A DNA stretch of 64,000 nucleotides from Panagrolaimus kolymaensis (lineage: Eukaryota > Nematoda > Chromadorea > Rhabditida > Panagrolaimidae), in contig JAJQJQ010000025.1 in NCBI GenBank assembly GCA_028622995.1, positions 2,604,001 to 2,668,000 of the forward strand, given 5' to 3'. A program made the translations under genes and the position numbers. Below, piece after piece: positions 11,072 through 22,588 of this stretch (position 1 is the first letter of the stretch; each line of letters starts with the position of its first letter). The notes below the pieces were generated by a model. That model had not been told where the DNA came from and did not search any database. It saw only the letters and a list, made by a program, of their open reading frames with translations.

Positions 11072-12262
11072 ATGAGTTGGTTGCTCACTTTTTTGATTTT
11101 AAAAAGCTTTTTTGGAATTATATTAGCAGCTTGCCCTAATGGAACCGTTCAATCTATAACTGATCAAAATGTTTGTTATTTATTTTCTCACAAAAAGCAG
11201 GCATTTTTAAATGCTGAATCAATTTGCGTTCAAAATAATGGATATTTAGCTTCTATCAATAGCATCTTTGAAAATGTTTTTGTTAAAGGTAAATGAAAAA
11301 TGGAAATTTATAAATTTTCACTATTTTTAAATAATTTTTTAAAACAAGCTCAACTGAATTTTTCTGGATTTAGTGAATTTTGGATAGGCGCGACAAATTT
11401 AAAAACACCTGGAACTTGGGGATGGATCGATAATTCACCTTTTACATTCACCGATTGGCACAAGGGTGAACCTAAAAACAAAAAAGAATATGATTGTGGC
11501 GCGGTAAAACTTCACGAAGGCACATGGATGTCTGAAAAATGTGATAAGACTAAACCTTTTGTTTGTATGATTACAATGATGCAAACTCAAACAACAATGC
11601 CTCCAATCACAACAAAAACATCTACATCGACAATAGCTGTTACCACCACCGCCACCACGACTACTACTACTTCTCGTCCTGCTCGCACGACACAACAAAC
11701 ACCAAAATATTGCCCTGATTCTTGGGTATTTTCCAGTGATACCGGGTTTTGTTATCTTGTTTTAACCCAATACACTTGGATCGATGCTGAAAATGCATGC
11801 GCTTCTCAAAATGCTCATTTGGCATCCATTCATACCGAAGCTGAAAATAAATTTCTTAATGGTAAAAATAAACCACCAAATTGCAAAAAAAAATTAGTTA
11901 TTTACAAAATAAATTTTGTTACAGGTTTAATTCCATTTAACAATGAATGTCAAATATATGTCTGGATCGGGTTACATTATGCTACAAATACATCTACTTG
12001 GCAATGGACCGATAATACACATTTCGGTTATTCTGATTGGGTTACTGGGCGTCCTTTAAATCCACAACGTGAGTTATATTCTTTTCATGCCTTTTCGAAG
12101 AAAAAAATGTTTGTGAATATTAAAATCTCGTATTTTTTTTTAGAATATCAATGCGGCGACTTAGAAGATGGAAAGGCTTGCTCTACTTCACCTGGATCAT
12201 GGGCTAATGGCCATTGTTATGCAACCTTTAATTATGCTATATGCAAAAAACAACCATTATAA
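11072..12262 (+). CDS. Secreted protein with two C-type lectin domains
   Basis: Exons 11072-11288, 11349-11861, 11925-12068 and 12144-12262 give 330 residues. A signal peptide is followed by CTLD 1, with the hallmarks EFWIGATN, WGWIDNSPFTFTDW, GEPKN, DCGAV and KPFVC. A Thr-rich mucin-like linker (about residues 170-205, suited to O-glycosylation) leads to CTLD 2, with YVWIGLHY, WQWTDNTHFGYSDW and a degenerate C-terminus with a divergent Cys pattern. Intron positions in each CTLD correspond to those in the gene at 28663-29632. CTLD 1 has a GEPKN-type position where sugar-binding domains carry EPN or QPD. Sugar binding is therefore possible but unproven. Nematode clec genes of this form are often pathogen-responsive. 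Confidence 0.88.
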
Positions 12263-12442
12263 ATCAGTGGAATTTTTTTTATTCAATGTTATTTGAATTA
12301 TTAGTAATTATGTTTTATTTTTATCGTCTTTCAATTTGCGTGAATAATATATTAAATTTTTTTATAAAAATAAAACTACAGTGCCATTACATAAAGAAAC
12401 AAATATGTATTTGTAATTTTTTTTTGTAAAAATCTGCGTTTT

Positions 12443-14315
12443 TCATTCAGAACAAATTTTCAAAGAAAATAAGTCACTATCAGAGATATTTTTTATAGGA
12501 AAATTTCTTAATTTTAATCCAATCAACCATCGTTTAAATTTGGTGATAAAGGATTCCTCGTCTTTCAGATTTTTTAAAATCCCCAAAAATTCTACGTCGT
12601 TGACACTCCCAATTCCAAAAGCGCCATCAGCTTTAACAATTCTTAAAACAGCTGCTTCTTCGGTGGCCAAATTAGGCCTCCAATTTTCTCGATTGTAAAT
12701 AAGCGGACTGAAAAATTTTAAACCTTCTGAATTTAGGGGAACTTGGAAAATGTTTTCATCTTTTTGTGATTCGTTATTTTGGAATAAAAGATAATCTGCC
12801 AAAGATAAATAAGTTGAAAATTCGGTATCATCATTTTTATTAATGACCAAAATATTATTGATTCGTTTTTTGTTTAGTGGAGTTCCACAACTCCAACATG
12901 AAAAAAATCGTGGCATGTATAAAAAGTTAATGCAAAAGCTGGTTTTTACTCGAAGAAGCTCTTTTTCAGCTGAGGCTCGAAGTTGGGAAACATCACCAAC
13001 CGAGAGGGAAATCTAAATAATAATGACTTCAGTTTTCATTTTTTCCAATATTGCTACTCACCATCAGATTCATTAAAAGAATTACAGTAATAATTTCAAA
13101 AGTGATAAGTAGTACACTGGCAATCCATTCTTTTTGTTCAATGATATCATTCACTTCAAGTTCACCAATCATCATTGCAGTTATTTTTGTAAAGGTTTTA
13201 AAAATGGATAAATTGGTGGAAGTTGAATTAGTTAAATAATTCCATGGATGGGTTTGACTTCCTTTCATAACCAAACGAAAAGAAAATGTGAAGCAAATTA
13301 AAGTGATGATCCAAATCAAAGCAAGCTAAAAAAATGGAAAAAACTAAGTAAATTGGTTTTCAGTCAATGAAAGTAAAAGCTTACATTGATAAAACTTCTT
13401 AAAATTTTCCCCATCATCATAATGTAAATTCCGCAAGGAGATTTTCGTAAAATATGCAAGCAATGAACCCATGAAAATAAAACTGCAATGATTGGCAAAA
13501 ACCATACAACTGATTTCTAAAAAAAATATGTATATCCAAATTTTTTGGAATTAACTAATTTTGTTTATTTCATACCAAAAGTTTAGGATTACTTGAATCA
13601 TAATGATTAGCCAAAGAAAACCAGGCAAAGAAAAAAATAACTAAATATGTTAAAGATGTAAAAATGGCATACAAAATAAAGCGAAGATTATTTCGTAAGA
13701 ATAAATAAATTTCTCGACGGTTTTCATTGTTATTCTTTTCTCTTTCAACTCTCATATGGATTTTCATAGTCTTAAAACAATATATGTAAATTTCGATAGT
13801 GAACGTCTCCAAAAAAATTTAACTTACCAATAAAAAAGCGAGGATAATTATAAAACCTATCAACACAATATTTAACCAAACGGTTGGCTCTGAATGAATG
13901 TAAAAACATAAAAGAAATAAAAATGCGAAATAAAAAATTAATTGAAAGGCATAAATCCATGCGCAATTTAATAATGTTTCATTAATATAATTCAAAATTA
14001 ATGGATGTTTGATAAGCTCCCATTGGTGTTTATCTTTAAGATCTTTGAGTTGACGAGGCTTGCTGTCGCTGATAAAAAAATTGTCATAATTAAAAACATA
14101 AATAATTCGACCAGAAGATTGGTCATTGAAGACTTGGGTCCTTTTGTTGAGTTCTTCGAAGGTTATTCTAAAGCGGCAAAATGAATGATTTATTTTTCCA
14201 AATAAATTTACGATTGAAAAAAAGACTGAAAATTAACTTACTCTTTATTATCAAAGGAAGAAGAGATAATATTATTACTTTTGTTGTTAAAATGTGGCGA
14301 TTGCCTTTTGAACAT
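12443..14315 (-). CDS. TRPA-like cation channel without ankyrin repeats (524 aa)
   Basis: Six exons join in frame: 14315-14242, 14167-13828, 13770-13576, 13516-13385, 13325-13062 and 13012-12443 (525 codons). The pre-S1 segment WELIKHPLILNYI, S1 WIYAFQLIFYFAFL, the S4-S5 region VVWFLPIIAVLFSWV, the pore region ITAMMIGELEVNDI, and S6 continuing into NLMISLSVGDVSQLRASAEK match the transmembrane part of TRP channels, closest to TRPA/painless-type. The cytoplasmic tail is Cys-containing. TRPA proteins usually carry ten or more ankyrin repeats before S1. Here only about 45 residues precede the pre-S1 segment, and no ankyrin exon is seen in the 1.5 kb upstream. Either the gene is N-terminally truncated or it encodes a short channel subunit. 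Confidence 0.8.
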
Positions 14316-15850
14316 GATCAGCGGCAGTTTGATGGAATGTTATTTTTTTACGAAATGAAAAAAAAAAGTTAAAAGGAAAATCCAAGAAATTCGAAACTTT
14401 TTTTTGGCAAAAGCATAATGACTCATTGAGCCCTCTAGTAAGCATTAATGACAGCAACAACAACTGTTATACTTATAAAAAAATGAAAGGATTTTTTAGT
14501 CAATAATTTTTTTTTACTGGATTAACTTTGCTTCCTGCTTTGCAATGAAGAAGAAAAAAACAAATAATTAAATGTAAAGATTTTTAAAATTAAACAAAAA
14601 TAACTCTCAATGTAGAAGAAAAAATGCATTTTTATAAGAAAATTAAACAATTGGAATCACCAATGAAACACATTTAGCTTTATGATACTCCGCTCTCTTT
14701 TTTTTTAAATTTATCAACAAAAGAATTTGGAGTAACTATTGTTTTATCTTTTTTCTTTGCATTTTCATACATTTTGTTTTTATTTTGTGTATTATTTTAT
14801 ACAATACTTTTTAAAATATTGTTATAAATTATGAAATACACCCGATAAAGCTTGAATGTCTTTGGACTGGGTTGTGCTAATGTGTTTTGTTTTAATGGTT
14901 TTTGAAATTGTCAAGTTTTATTCGTTTGTTTTTTAATTATTTAATCTTTTTTTGATGCCAATAAAAAAATAAATATTTTTTTCTCCAAAGCAATAAAAAA
15001 TTAGAGATTAGATCAGCTATTGTCACTTTCTAACTTTCCATTTTTCTCTCAAACAAAAAAGAGAGAAAGAAATCCAGTTTAACTTTATCAAACCAAAAAC
15101 AATTTAACTTGATTGCCTATCTTTCTTGTTATTTCTTCTCTCTGTTTTTAAAGTCGACCTTCAGCGATCTTCTGATCACAAATCTCATTTTCTGTTTTCA
15201 TTTATTTATCCCATTTATCCATTGCCTAAGGGGAATGATATAATAGTAATAGAAAAAAAAAGTATTATCCTTTGACCGTTGCGCAATCATCATCGTTGGT
15301 TGCTTCACTTTTCTTTCCTCCTTCTTTCTTGCCCTTAATTGCCTCAGGCAAAGCTAAGAGAGAAAGAAAAAAAGCGTATCCAACCAAATCGTATTTTGCA
15401 TATCCCACATAGAGAGAGTTTTTTTCGACGATGATATAAAAAGACGTAACCACATTCCATTTTCCTTCATTCGAATTTGGACTGGACTCCAAAGGAGAGA
15501 TAAAATAGAAACCTGTTTTGAAACCTCTCTCCTTTTTTTCTGCTTCCGATGGCTCAAGCAATAAAAAAAATCGCTTTTCCCTTTTCTTTTTTGAAAAAAA
15601 AGCTTGTTTTCTTTCTTTTTCGGACAAAGCCGTGATGCAATTTATTTGAATTTTTGATGTTTGCAATCTTTTTTTATCGGTTGTTGTTGTTACGTGAGCC
15701 ATAAAGAAAACAGTTTGATATTTATTAAAGTTAAAAATTACAATTTCCGCCTTTTCAAAAATCACGATTTTTTTTAGTTTTGAATAAAAAATAAGTTCGT
15801 GTTTCAGCTTGCTCTTACTTACCCAACGATTAAAAGAAAGTTCAAACAAA
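14316..15850. other. Intergenic, 1.5 kb, divergent promoters
   Basis: Lies between the TRPA-like gene (minus strand) and the BPI-like gene (plus strand). It is AT-rich, with a somewhat GC-richer part at 15260-15700. That part is open on the minus strand for 194 codons, but the translation is low-complexity Lys/Glu/Ser/Phe-rich. No ankyrin-repeat exon is visible. Confidence 0.5.
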
Positions 15851-18667
15851 ATGAGACTACTTGTAAGTTATTTTTTATTAAATATTTTAGCCAAAAATTT
15901 GGCACTACTTTACTTGTGCATCCACTTTTTTTTTGATTTTGTGAATTCAAAAGCGAAATTTTTTATTTTCTTAAAAAAAAATTCGTTTTAAGTTTTCAAG
16001 TCCAAACTTTTATTTTTATAGAAAATCTTAGAATTTTTGTCTTTTTGGTTTGAATAAATAATACAACCCTTTTTTCAGTTCATATTATTGCTGTTAATCC
16101 CTTTTATATTATCTCAAAATGATGTAGGAAGTTCATCTGGTGGTGGAGATTATAATCCTGAATTAGATGGAGGAACACGAGGTGGACCAGGAATTCGAGC
16201 AAGAATAAATCAACCTGGATTTGATTATTTTTCAAAAATGATTCCTCCACTTTTGGGTGAATTAATTTCTAAAGCCGAAATTCCAACTATTAGTCAATGC
16301 CTCCCACAAATAGGTGGTTGTATTCGAGTGGATAATCTTCGAATCACAAATTTCCAATGTCCTTCAAGCGTTCGATTGCATCCTTCTCCACCAAATAAAA
16401 TTGTTATTTCGGTGGAAAATGTTGGAGTCACCGTTGTTGGAACTCTCAATGGTCAAATTACAGTTTTGAGAGCGATGAGGTTATTTGGAAATATTGTTGC
16501 AAATGCCAATCAAATTAGTACAACCATTGAACTTTCATTGACTCGAAATCAAGATGGCTCACCTCACATAGAAGTTGCGGGATGTCGTGGACGAGTTAGA
16601 AATTTGGATATCATGATTCAAAATGGTGGCACTCTTGGTGATTTGGCAAATACACAGTTCCGTCAACAAATAAGTCGAAAAGTTAGAAAAATGATTCCAA
16701 GTCAATTATGCGCTAAAATCCCTGAAATTCTTAATAGCAAACTTAATGAACAAGTTGAACTCATTCCTACAACCATTTCGGTTAGTAAATTATTGGATGT
16801 TGCTGGTAGTGCATTGGGAATTGAAAAAGAAGGTGGCGGAAGTGGAGGCTCCGGAGGTTCTGGAAGTGAAGGTGGCAGCAGTTCTGGTAGTGGCAGTGAC
16901 TCAGGCTCCAGCGGTGGCAGCTCATCTGATAGTGGCTCATCAAGCAGCGGTGGTGGCTCCTCCTCATCGGACTCTGGCTCTTCAAGCTCATCTTCAGATG
17001 CTTCCATTACTGGTGGATCATCATCCGGCTCGAAACCACCACCAGATGCCCCAGCTTCACCATCATCATATGGAAATCAAAGATTTTCAATTAAACGCCG
17101 TATTGCTGGTTCCACTCAACTCAATACTCATCAACAAATTTACAATTCTCATTTATCCAACCTTGCTCCTCATCGAATTGCAAACAGAGTTGTTCGACAA
17201 GCGGAAGAAGGAGAAGATTCTGAATCAACCACTACTGAATCAAGTGGAGGATCAGATTCTGGCTCAGAAGGAGGTTCCAGTGATTCTGGCAGCTCTGGAT
17301 CTGAAGGAGGTTCAGGTGGACTTGAATCTAAAGCTAAAGATGCTGGAATTGGTGGACTTAAACAACTCACTAAATTCTTGGATATGTCCAAACTTGAAGA
17401 TCTTAGTTTATCCATCGGTATCAAAGACACTCATGCAACTGAACATGATTACACGATTGACTTTGATGGTGAATTCAGTCAAAATGGAAATGGTGGAACT
17501 CCATTTGGTCCATATCCATTGGAATTCCCAAGTGAACATGGTGATAAGATGGCTGAAGCTCTAATCAGTGATTACACTCTTAACTCACTTTTCTATACTT
17601 TACACAAGTAAGATCTATTTTTTTTTGTCGTGGCAAGTGTAAAAAATTTAATGAAAATTGGCTTTTAGGGTTCAATTTTTGTCTGTTAAATTGGATAATG
17701 AAACGCCATTGATTGGCCCATTGTTAAAAACAACTTGCTCGGATGATGAAGAAGGATTAGAAGACAATGGCGTTGAAGTAAGTAAAAAGATTTAAATGAT
17801 AAAAAAAATTCTCTTCTTTTGATTTCAAAATTAAAAATGGAAATTTTGTGAATCTTTTTTTAAAAAATCTTTCAAAATTGAAATAATTGTTATATTCTAA
17901 ATTTCTATTTTTAGACTGATGAAAGCACCTCATCTTCAGTCCGCAAATCTCGAAAATTTCAAAAACTTTTCAATAAACTTCGCAAGCGTCGTTCTCGTCG
18001 TCAACTTGAAGACCTTGCTGGCGGAGGCGGTGGTGGCGATGATGCTGGAGGATCTCTCGCTGATCTTGGAATTTGTTTGGGAGATATTCTTCCAATTGCT
18101 CGTGAAAAATATCCAAATAAAAATGTTGTGGTTGAAGTTAGCACTGAACGAGCTCCATCCATCATCCTTAGTTCGAAAGATGATGGAACTGCAACCATTG
18201 ATTTTGTTGCTAATGCCCATCTTAAGACAGATTCCGGGGATGATATTGGAACCATTCATGTTACAGCTGAATTTGAAGTTAATCTCAAAGTTGAAGATAA
18301 TAAACTCAAGGGACATGGAGAAATAACTAAATTGAACCTCACTGATCCAACTGAATCTCTTGGCTTAAATCAAGATGCCTTCGATAGTTTGAGTAATCTT
18401 GGAAAAGATATGATCGCGAAACAAGTTAATAATTTCCTTGAAAAGGGCATTCCCATTGAACTTCCATCTGGAAGTGGCGGGCTTCCCATTGAATTTAAAG
18501 ATCCCGAATTTAAAATTCTCGATCATGAAATTTATTTGGCGTCTGACATCAAGATTGATGAATCACTCATTTCTAAACTTACTGGCAGCAGCGACAGCAG
18601 TGGTGGTGGCCAACAATGTGAACAAACTCAAATTGGTAGACGTCGATTAGCTTTTAAAAGAACGTAA
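15851..18667 (+). CDS. BPI/LBP-family lipid-binding protein with Ser/Gly inserts (800 aa)
   Basis: Exons 15851-15862, 16079-17607, 17669-17777 and 17915-18667 join to 801 codons. The 12-nt first exon supplies MRLL, completing the signal peptide MRLLFILLLLIPFILS. The N-terminal half contains GIRARINQPGFDYFSKMIPP, CLPQIGGCIRVDNLRITNF and paired Cys, as in BPI/LBP/PLTP/CETP tubular lipid-binding proteins. Two Ser/Gly-rich disordered stretches (about residues 255-325 and 383-420) flank basic sites (SIKRRIAG, NRVVRQAEE). A second beta-rich half follows, interrupted by a basic cluster, KLRKRRSRRQ. Typical family members have 450-500 residues, so this one is unusually long. Likely secreted; binding of bacterial or other lipids is inference from the family. 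Confidence 0.85.
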
Positions 18668-19082
18668 TAATCATAAAAAAGCCATGATGAAAATAATGCA
18701 TACATATTGGGTATTTTTTTGTTTTGTATTAGTTTTTTGCATGTTTGTAAAAACTTTGAATTTTGATATCTGTACATTTTTGGTGTTTTTTTTTGTTACG
18801 AATAATTTTGTTTTAACTTGTCAAAAAATAAAAATAAATAGAAAATAAAAATATGGAATAATTTTACTTTCATTTGCATGCTCCAAATGACAGTAATCAA
18901 AATCGAACAGTCATAAACAATATTTGTTATTGTCAACGAAGATAGTAACAAAAATTTTCAATTTCCGCTAATATTTTTTACTATTAAATTGACAGTCCTT
19001 TTCCTTCCTAGTAATTTTGATTGTTCGTTCGAGCTCGGAAAAGATGCATGGGAAAAATGCAAAGAAAATGAAAAAATTTGCA
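18668..19082. other. 3' flank of BPI-like gene
   Basis: Holds the 3' UTR, with AATAAA-type signals around 18827-18850. One copy of the 24-bp palindrome family lies inside it. Confidence 0.55.
18926..18949. repeat. 24-bp palindrome family, copy 1
   Basis: GTTATTGTC...GATAGTAAC, an imperfect inverted repeat followed by AAAAATTTT. It matches five other copies in this window. Confidence 0.6.
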
Positions 19083-19090
19083 TATACAAG

Positions 19091-19565
19091 CAGTGTTCTC
19101 GAACTCCACTCCCAAACTCACTCCCACTCCCACTCTCACTCACTCTCTAACTGGAGTGAGAGTGAGTGGGAGTGATATCTAAAAGAGTGAGAGTGGAGTG
19201 GGAGTGAATTAATTAGAGTGACTCCCAAAAAATAATTCATAATTCCCGTAAAAATCGTATTTTGGTGATAAAAAAAAATCCAAAAAACGCAAAAAAATTA
19301 TTTAAAGCATCTCAGAATTTGGTTTTTTGCTTCAAATGGACCAAAAATGCTGTTTATTATTTTCAATGCTTTTTTAAACAAATTTTTCCTTTAAAAAATA
19401 CGAAAAATTTTTAAAGAGTGGGAGTGAGTGAGAGTAAAATTTGGGAGTTGGGAGTGAGTGAGAGTGAATGAAAAAAATGAAAGAGTGAGTGAGAGTTGAG
19501 AGTGAATTGCGAAGAAAAGAGTGAATGGGAGTGAGAGTGAAAAAAGTGGGAGTTCGAGAACACTG
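19091..19565. mobile_element. 475-bp hAT-like MITE with 8-bp TSD
   Basis: The ends are inverted repeats: CAGTGTTCTCGAACTCC on the left and its complement on the right. The element is flanked on both sides by the identical octamer TATACAAG (19083-19090 and 19566-19573). An 8-bp duplication with ends starting CAGTG is typical of the hAT superfamily. The interior is built largely of GAGTG/CACTC-type short repeats in opposite orientations, with no transposase frame, so it is non-autonomous. Confidence 0.85.
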
Positions 19566-19995
19566 TATACAAGAAAGAATGAATGCGCAAGGAAAGAAAA
19601 CGCGTTTGCATTTCATAAAAAGGAAGCGATGATGAACGGTCGTTTGTTTTTTGAGGAAGCGATTGTTGTTATCCAATGATTCAATAACAAAAAATATATC
19701 CAAAGCCCCAATAGCAAGGAAAAGATCCAAGGGGCTAACTTTGAGGAGCAATTAACAATTGGGGGTCTTTGAAAATGGTTTTGTATGATCCAAATTGAGA
19801 GAAAGCTGAGAAATCGTTTGCTATTGATTAGTATGCTATAGGAATTGTTAGGGGCAATTTAGAACAAGCTTAGAGGATCTTAAAGAAGTAAATTAGCCTG
19901 CGATGCTGCGGAGATGGCGATCTTATCTTTCAGAGTAAAGATCAAATAATTAATGACAAAATTTTCGTAACAATTTACATAAAACAAGCTTTATG

Positions 19996-20012
19996 GCGGG
20001 CCGAAGGTCCGC
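19996..20012. repeat. GC-rich hairpin GCGGGCCGAAGGTCCGC
   Basis: A 7-bp stem around a GAA loop in AT-rich DNA. It resembles the GGCCCGAAGGGCC hairpins inside the tandem array at 34780-37232 and may mark a related element remnant. Confidence 0.4.
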
Positions 20013-20471
20013 GTAGCGCTTAGTAATGAATTAATTTTGTTTTTTTAAATTTGATTATACTTTCAAAGAAAAGGTTAAAAATGGAACACCTTAAAGTGTT
20101 TACTTCACGCAAATTTTTAATTTAAAAACCTCCATATGGAAAAAATGAGTTTTTCAGGCTTTCTTCTATGGGCAATTTTAGGATCAAATATTTGAAATTT
20201 GCATTTTTATTGAAAAATATTTGGTCATTTTATTACAGATGAGCGTATAGCACCTAATTTAGAATTGAATTTTCAGCAAATGAGTTAGTTGGTGGTTGAA
20301 ATAATTTTATTAATTTTGCCAAAGTTTAAAACTATGTACGATTAACACAACTTCAAAAATCAAAAAATTATTTGATTAATATAATTTTTAGTTTCTTTTT
20401 ATTTAGTAACTATATTTTTTGATTACTGTCTTATATATAATAAAAAATAAATGTAAAAAATTAAAAACTTC

Positions 20472-20495
20472 GTTACTATCCATTAAGACAGTAAC
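20472..20495. repeat. 24-bp palindrome family, copy 2
   Basis: GTTACTATC...GACAGTAAC, followed by CAAAATT. Its two arms are near-perfect complements. Confidence 0.65.
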
Positions 20496-20917
20496 CAAAA
20501 TTCCCGATTGTTGTTGAAATTTATTTATTGTAATCATTAACTCTTTGTTTGTAAAAAACTTAGAAACTTATGAAAATTTTGGTATTAATTTGTATACTGC
20601 ATGTTTAGAAAAGATTTTTATTAAATGCAATACATATCCTTGTAATTACATACATATAAAATAAATTTTTATTTTGTGCAGAACTTTTGTTGTTATTTTT
20701 CTGACTCAATCTTAAAGTTATTTTATTTTTTGTTTAAAAATAAGTAGGTACAAGTATTTATTTACTTAATAACTCAAGACGTTTACTCTTGATCAGAAAA
20801 CATTGTTGCTGCTTCTATTTTATTTTTTTTCTTGATTTTTTTCGATTTTTCCTGAACTTTGTCCAATTGACACTTGGGTGAGTAAACATTTCCATTCCAT
20901 AGTTTTTTACGGGAGAG

Positions 20918-20926
20918 TATTTAATA
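20918..20926 (+). promoter_or_regulatory. TATA-like element
   Basis: TATTTAATA, 105 bp before the ATG of the peptide gene at 21023. It is weaker than the TATA boxes of its relatives. Confidence 0.35.
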
Positions 20927-21022
20927 GAGTCACAATTATCCATGATTCAGTCAGTCACTCACTTTTTGACAATTTTTTTTCTCGCAGATTTTTGTTTTTA
21001 TTTAAAAATAAATAAATAAAAA

Positions 21023-21436
21023 ATGGCTTCAAACGTAACTGTGCTTTGCTGCCTTTTATTATTATTTACAAGTACCATTTCGGCATCTATTTTTAATCAT
21101 CCTCGAAATGTTCGACAATCTGGATTTGGTTTTGATGATGACAATAGATACGCCACCAGTAACACCGGATTAGGCTACAATAACGGATACCAAAGTAACA
21201 ATGGATATAGCAATGGCAACAATGGATATCCCAGCAACAGTAATACTGGATATAATAATGGATACCCAAGTAACAGCAATAGCGGATACAACAACAATGG
21301 GTATAATAATGGCTATCAATATAATGATGGAACAGTCACACAGAAACCAAAACAAAGTTATTTGAAAAATGGCCTCACTGGTGCAGCCATAGGAGCTCTT
21401 GGATCTGCTGCCTACACTTGGTGGAAAAACGGATAA
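21023..21436 (+). CDS. Secreted glycine-zipper peptide, Tyr/Asn/Gly-rich (137 aa)
   Basis: Intronless. The signal peptide contains VLCCLLLLFTSTISA. A YNNGY/GYPSNSN repeat region (about residues 45-100) follows. The C-terminal hydrophobic segment reads SYLKNGLTGAAIGALGSAAY then TWWKNG. The end matches the C-termini of the genes at 22346, 26636, 28056 and 30061. In all of them a Lys precedes a Gly/Ala-spaced helix that closes with an aromatic residue and Lys-(Asn/Ser)-Gly. The Asn/Gly/Tyr-rich middle resembles nematode glycine/tyrosine-rich antimicrobial or cuticle-associated peptides. Likely exported; membrane activity of the C-terminal helix is inference. The context AAAAAATGGC agrees with its relatives. 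Confidence 0.8.
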   Translation: MASNVTVLCCLLLLFTSTISASIFNHPRNVRQSGFGFDDDNRYATSNTGLGYNNGYQSNNGYSNGNNGYPSNSNTGYNNGYPSNSNSGYNNNGYNNGYQYNDGTVTQKPKQSYLKNGLTGAAIGALGSAAYTWWKNG

Positions 21437-22345
21437 TTATTTTTTGTTTTTTATTTTTCCTTTTGCAATTTATTTAAATTTTTTAAATAAAATTATAACT
21501 TTTGGTTTTCTAAATCTCATATACTCGACTCCATATTAATCCGATAAAAGCAAAAATAAATTTTTTTGGAAAAGTCAAGGTCAAAGTTAGTTTGAAATTA
21601 CATAATTATTTTAATAAGTTTAAAAAGAAAGGAAAGTGTCATGTGAATCATACACATGTAAATCCGGATTTGATAAATCAAAAAAACATGTTGACTGTCA
21701 AAAAGAGAGGCGCCTTTTTTAAAAGCCAAGCAAACATACATCACTTTAATGAAAAGGTTCAAAAAATAGTAAATGTTGCATGCATTTCCAAAAACTAAAA
21801 AATTAGATCCAAAAAAAATCCCTCAAATTAAAAATTCTTGGCTTTCTTCCACCTTGATTATCGGATTTCAAAAAAAAGCGATGACTTTTGCTTCAAAGTT
21901 TGGGAAAGTTTGACGTTTAATTGCAAAGTAAATAATTAAAGGTCACATTTTATAGAAAACCAAAGCTAATAAGCCAACGATATTTTTTTCTTCAAATAAA
22001 GAAAAAATAATCAGATTAAAAAAACGTTGGCAAGAATTTTATTTATTTTCAAAGTTTTTTCTCAAATTAAAATGAAAGAATTTCACAATTTTTAACGGAG
22101 ATCATTCAAAATAAAAAAGAAACAAACATAATCTATTTTTGCCCACGTCGTTTTTGCTGCCTCAACAAAAGTTTTTTATTTTGCTTTATTTACTTACCTT
22201 TTTTCACCTTTCAGTCATTCCTCTTTTCTGAGTCAAAAAAGAGCATAAAAGAAAAAGTTGCGCAGTGAATTCTAACTCATTTGCGCTTTTTTTTGTCGAT
22301 TCTTTTTTTCTCATTCGATTGCTGCTCAAAACTTTATTTAAAAAA
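21437..22345. other. Intergenic between peptide genes
   Basis: Contains the 3' UTR of the previous gene (AATAAAATT near 21486) and the promoter of the next, including CATAAAAG at 22244-22251. No further gene seen. Confidence 0.5.
22244..22251 (+). promoter_or_regulatory. TATA-like box of peptide gene 2
   Basis: CATAAAAG, about 100 bp before the ATG at 22346. Confidence 0.4.
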
Positions 22346-22588
22346 ATGACATCGTCCAAGGCTGTTATTGTCTGCTGTTTATTATTACTTTTAAGTACCA
22401 CAGTTACTTCAATATCCTTTCCATGGAGCAGTAATAAAGCTGTAACTCAATCTCCATATGGTTATGGGAATGGCCGATATTATCAACCCACAACAACAAA
22501 ACAAAGTTATATTAAAAATATGTTAAAGGGTGGGGCTCTCGGTGGTTTGGCCGCTGGAGCGTATACGATGTATAAAAATGGAAAGTAA
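22346..22588 (+). CDS. Secreted glycine-zipper peptide (80 aa)
   Basis: Intronless. The start at 22346 (AAAAAAATGAC) is chosen over a longer in-frame start at 22265, because it puts the signal peptide (VIVCCLLLLLSTTVTS) at the N-terminus as in its relatives. The mature part is a short Tyr/Gly-rich segment (YGYGNGRYYQP). It is followed by SYIKNMLKGGALGGLAAGAY and TMYKNGK. The zipper (residues 60-74) is the closest relative of the one at 21023, and the pair look like a tandem duplication. Confidence 0.8.
   Translation: MTSSKAVIVCCLLLLLSTTVTSISFPWSSNKAVTQSPYGYGNGRYYQPTTTKQSYIKNMLKGGALGGLAAGAYTMYKNGK

Larger units (their letters stand above)
19574..21022. other. Intergenic, 1.4 kb, between the MITE and first peptide gene
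   Basis: Contains a GC-rich hairpin at 19996-20012, one palindrome copy at 20472-20495 and the TATA region of the next gene. No coding evidence. Confidence 0.5.

Noticed and set aside
11435..11698. Cys/Arg-rich minus-strand frame opposite the lectin linker
   Set aside because: It is the antisense shadow of the Thr-rich mucin linker.
15265..15849. 194-codon minus-strand open frame
   Set aside because: Low-complexity Lys/Glu/Ser/Phe composition, no domain, and it overlaps the 5' flank of the BPI-like gene. No splice-supported extension.
16702..17564. Several alternative-frame open frames over the BPI-like gene
   Set aside because: Shadows produced by the Ser/Gly-rich codon repeats (Pro/Glu/Leu-rich on the other strand).
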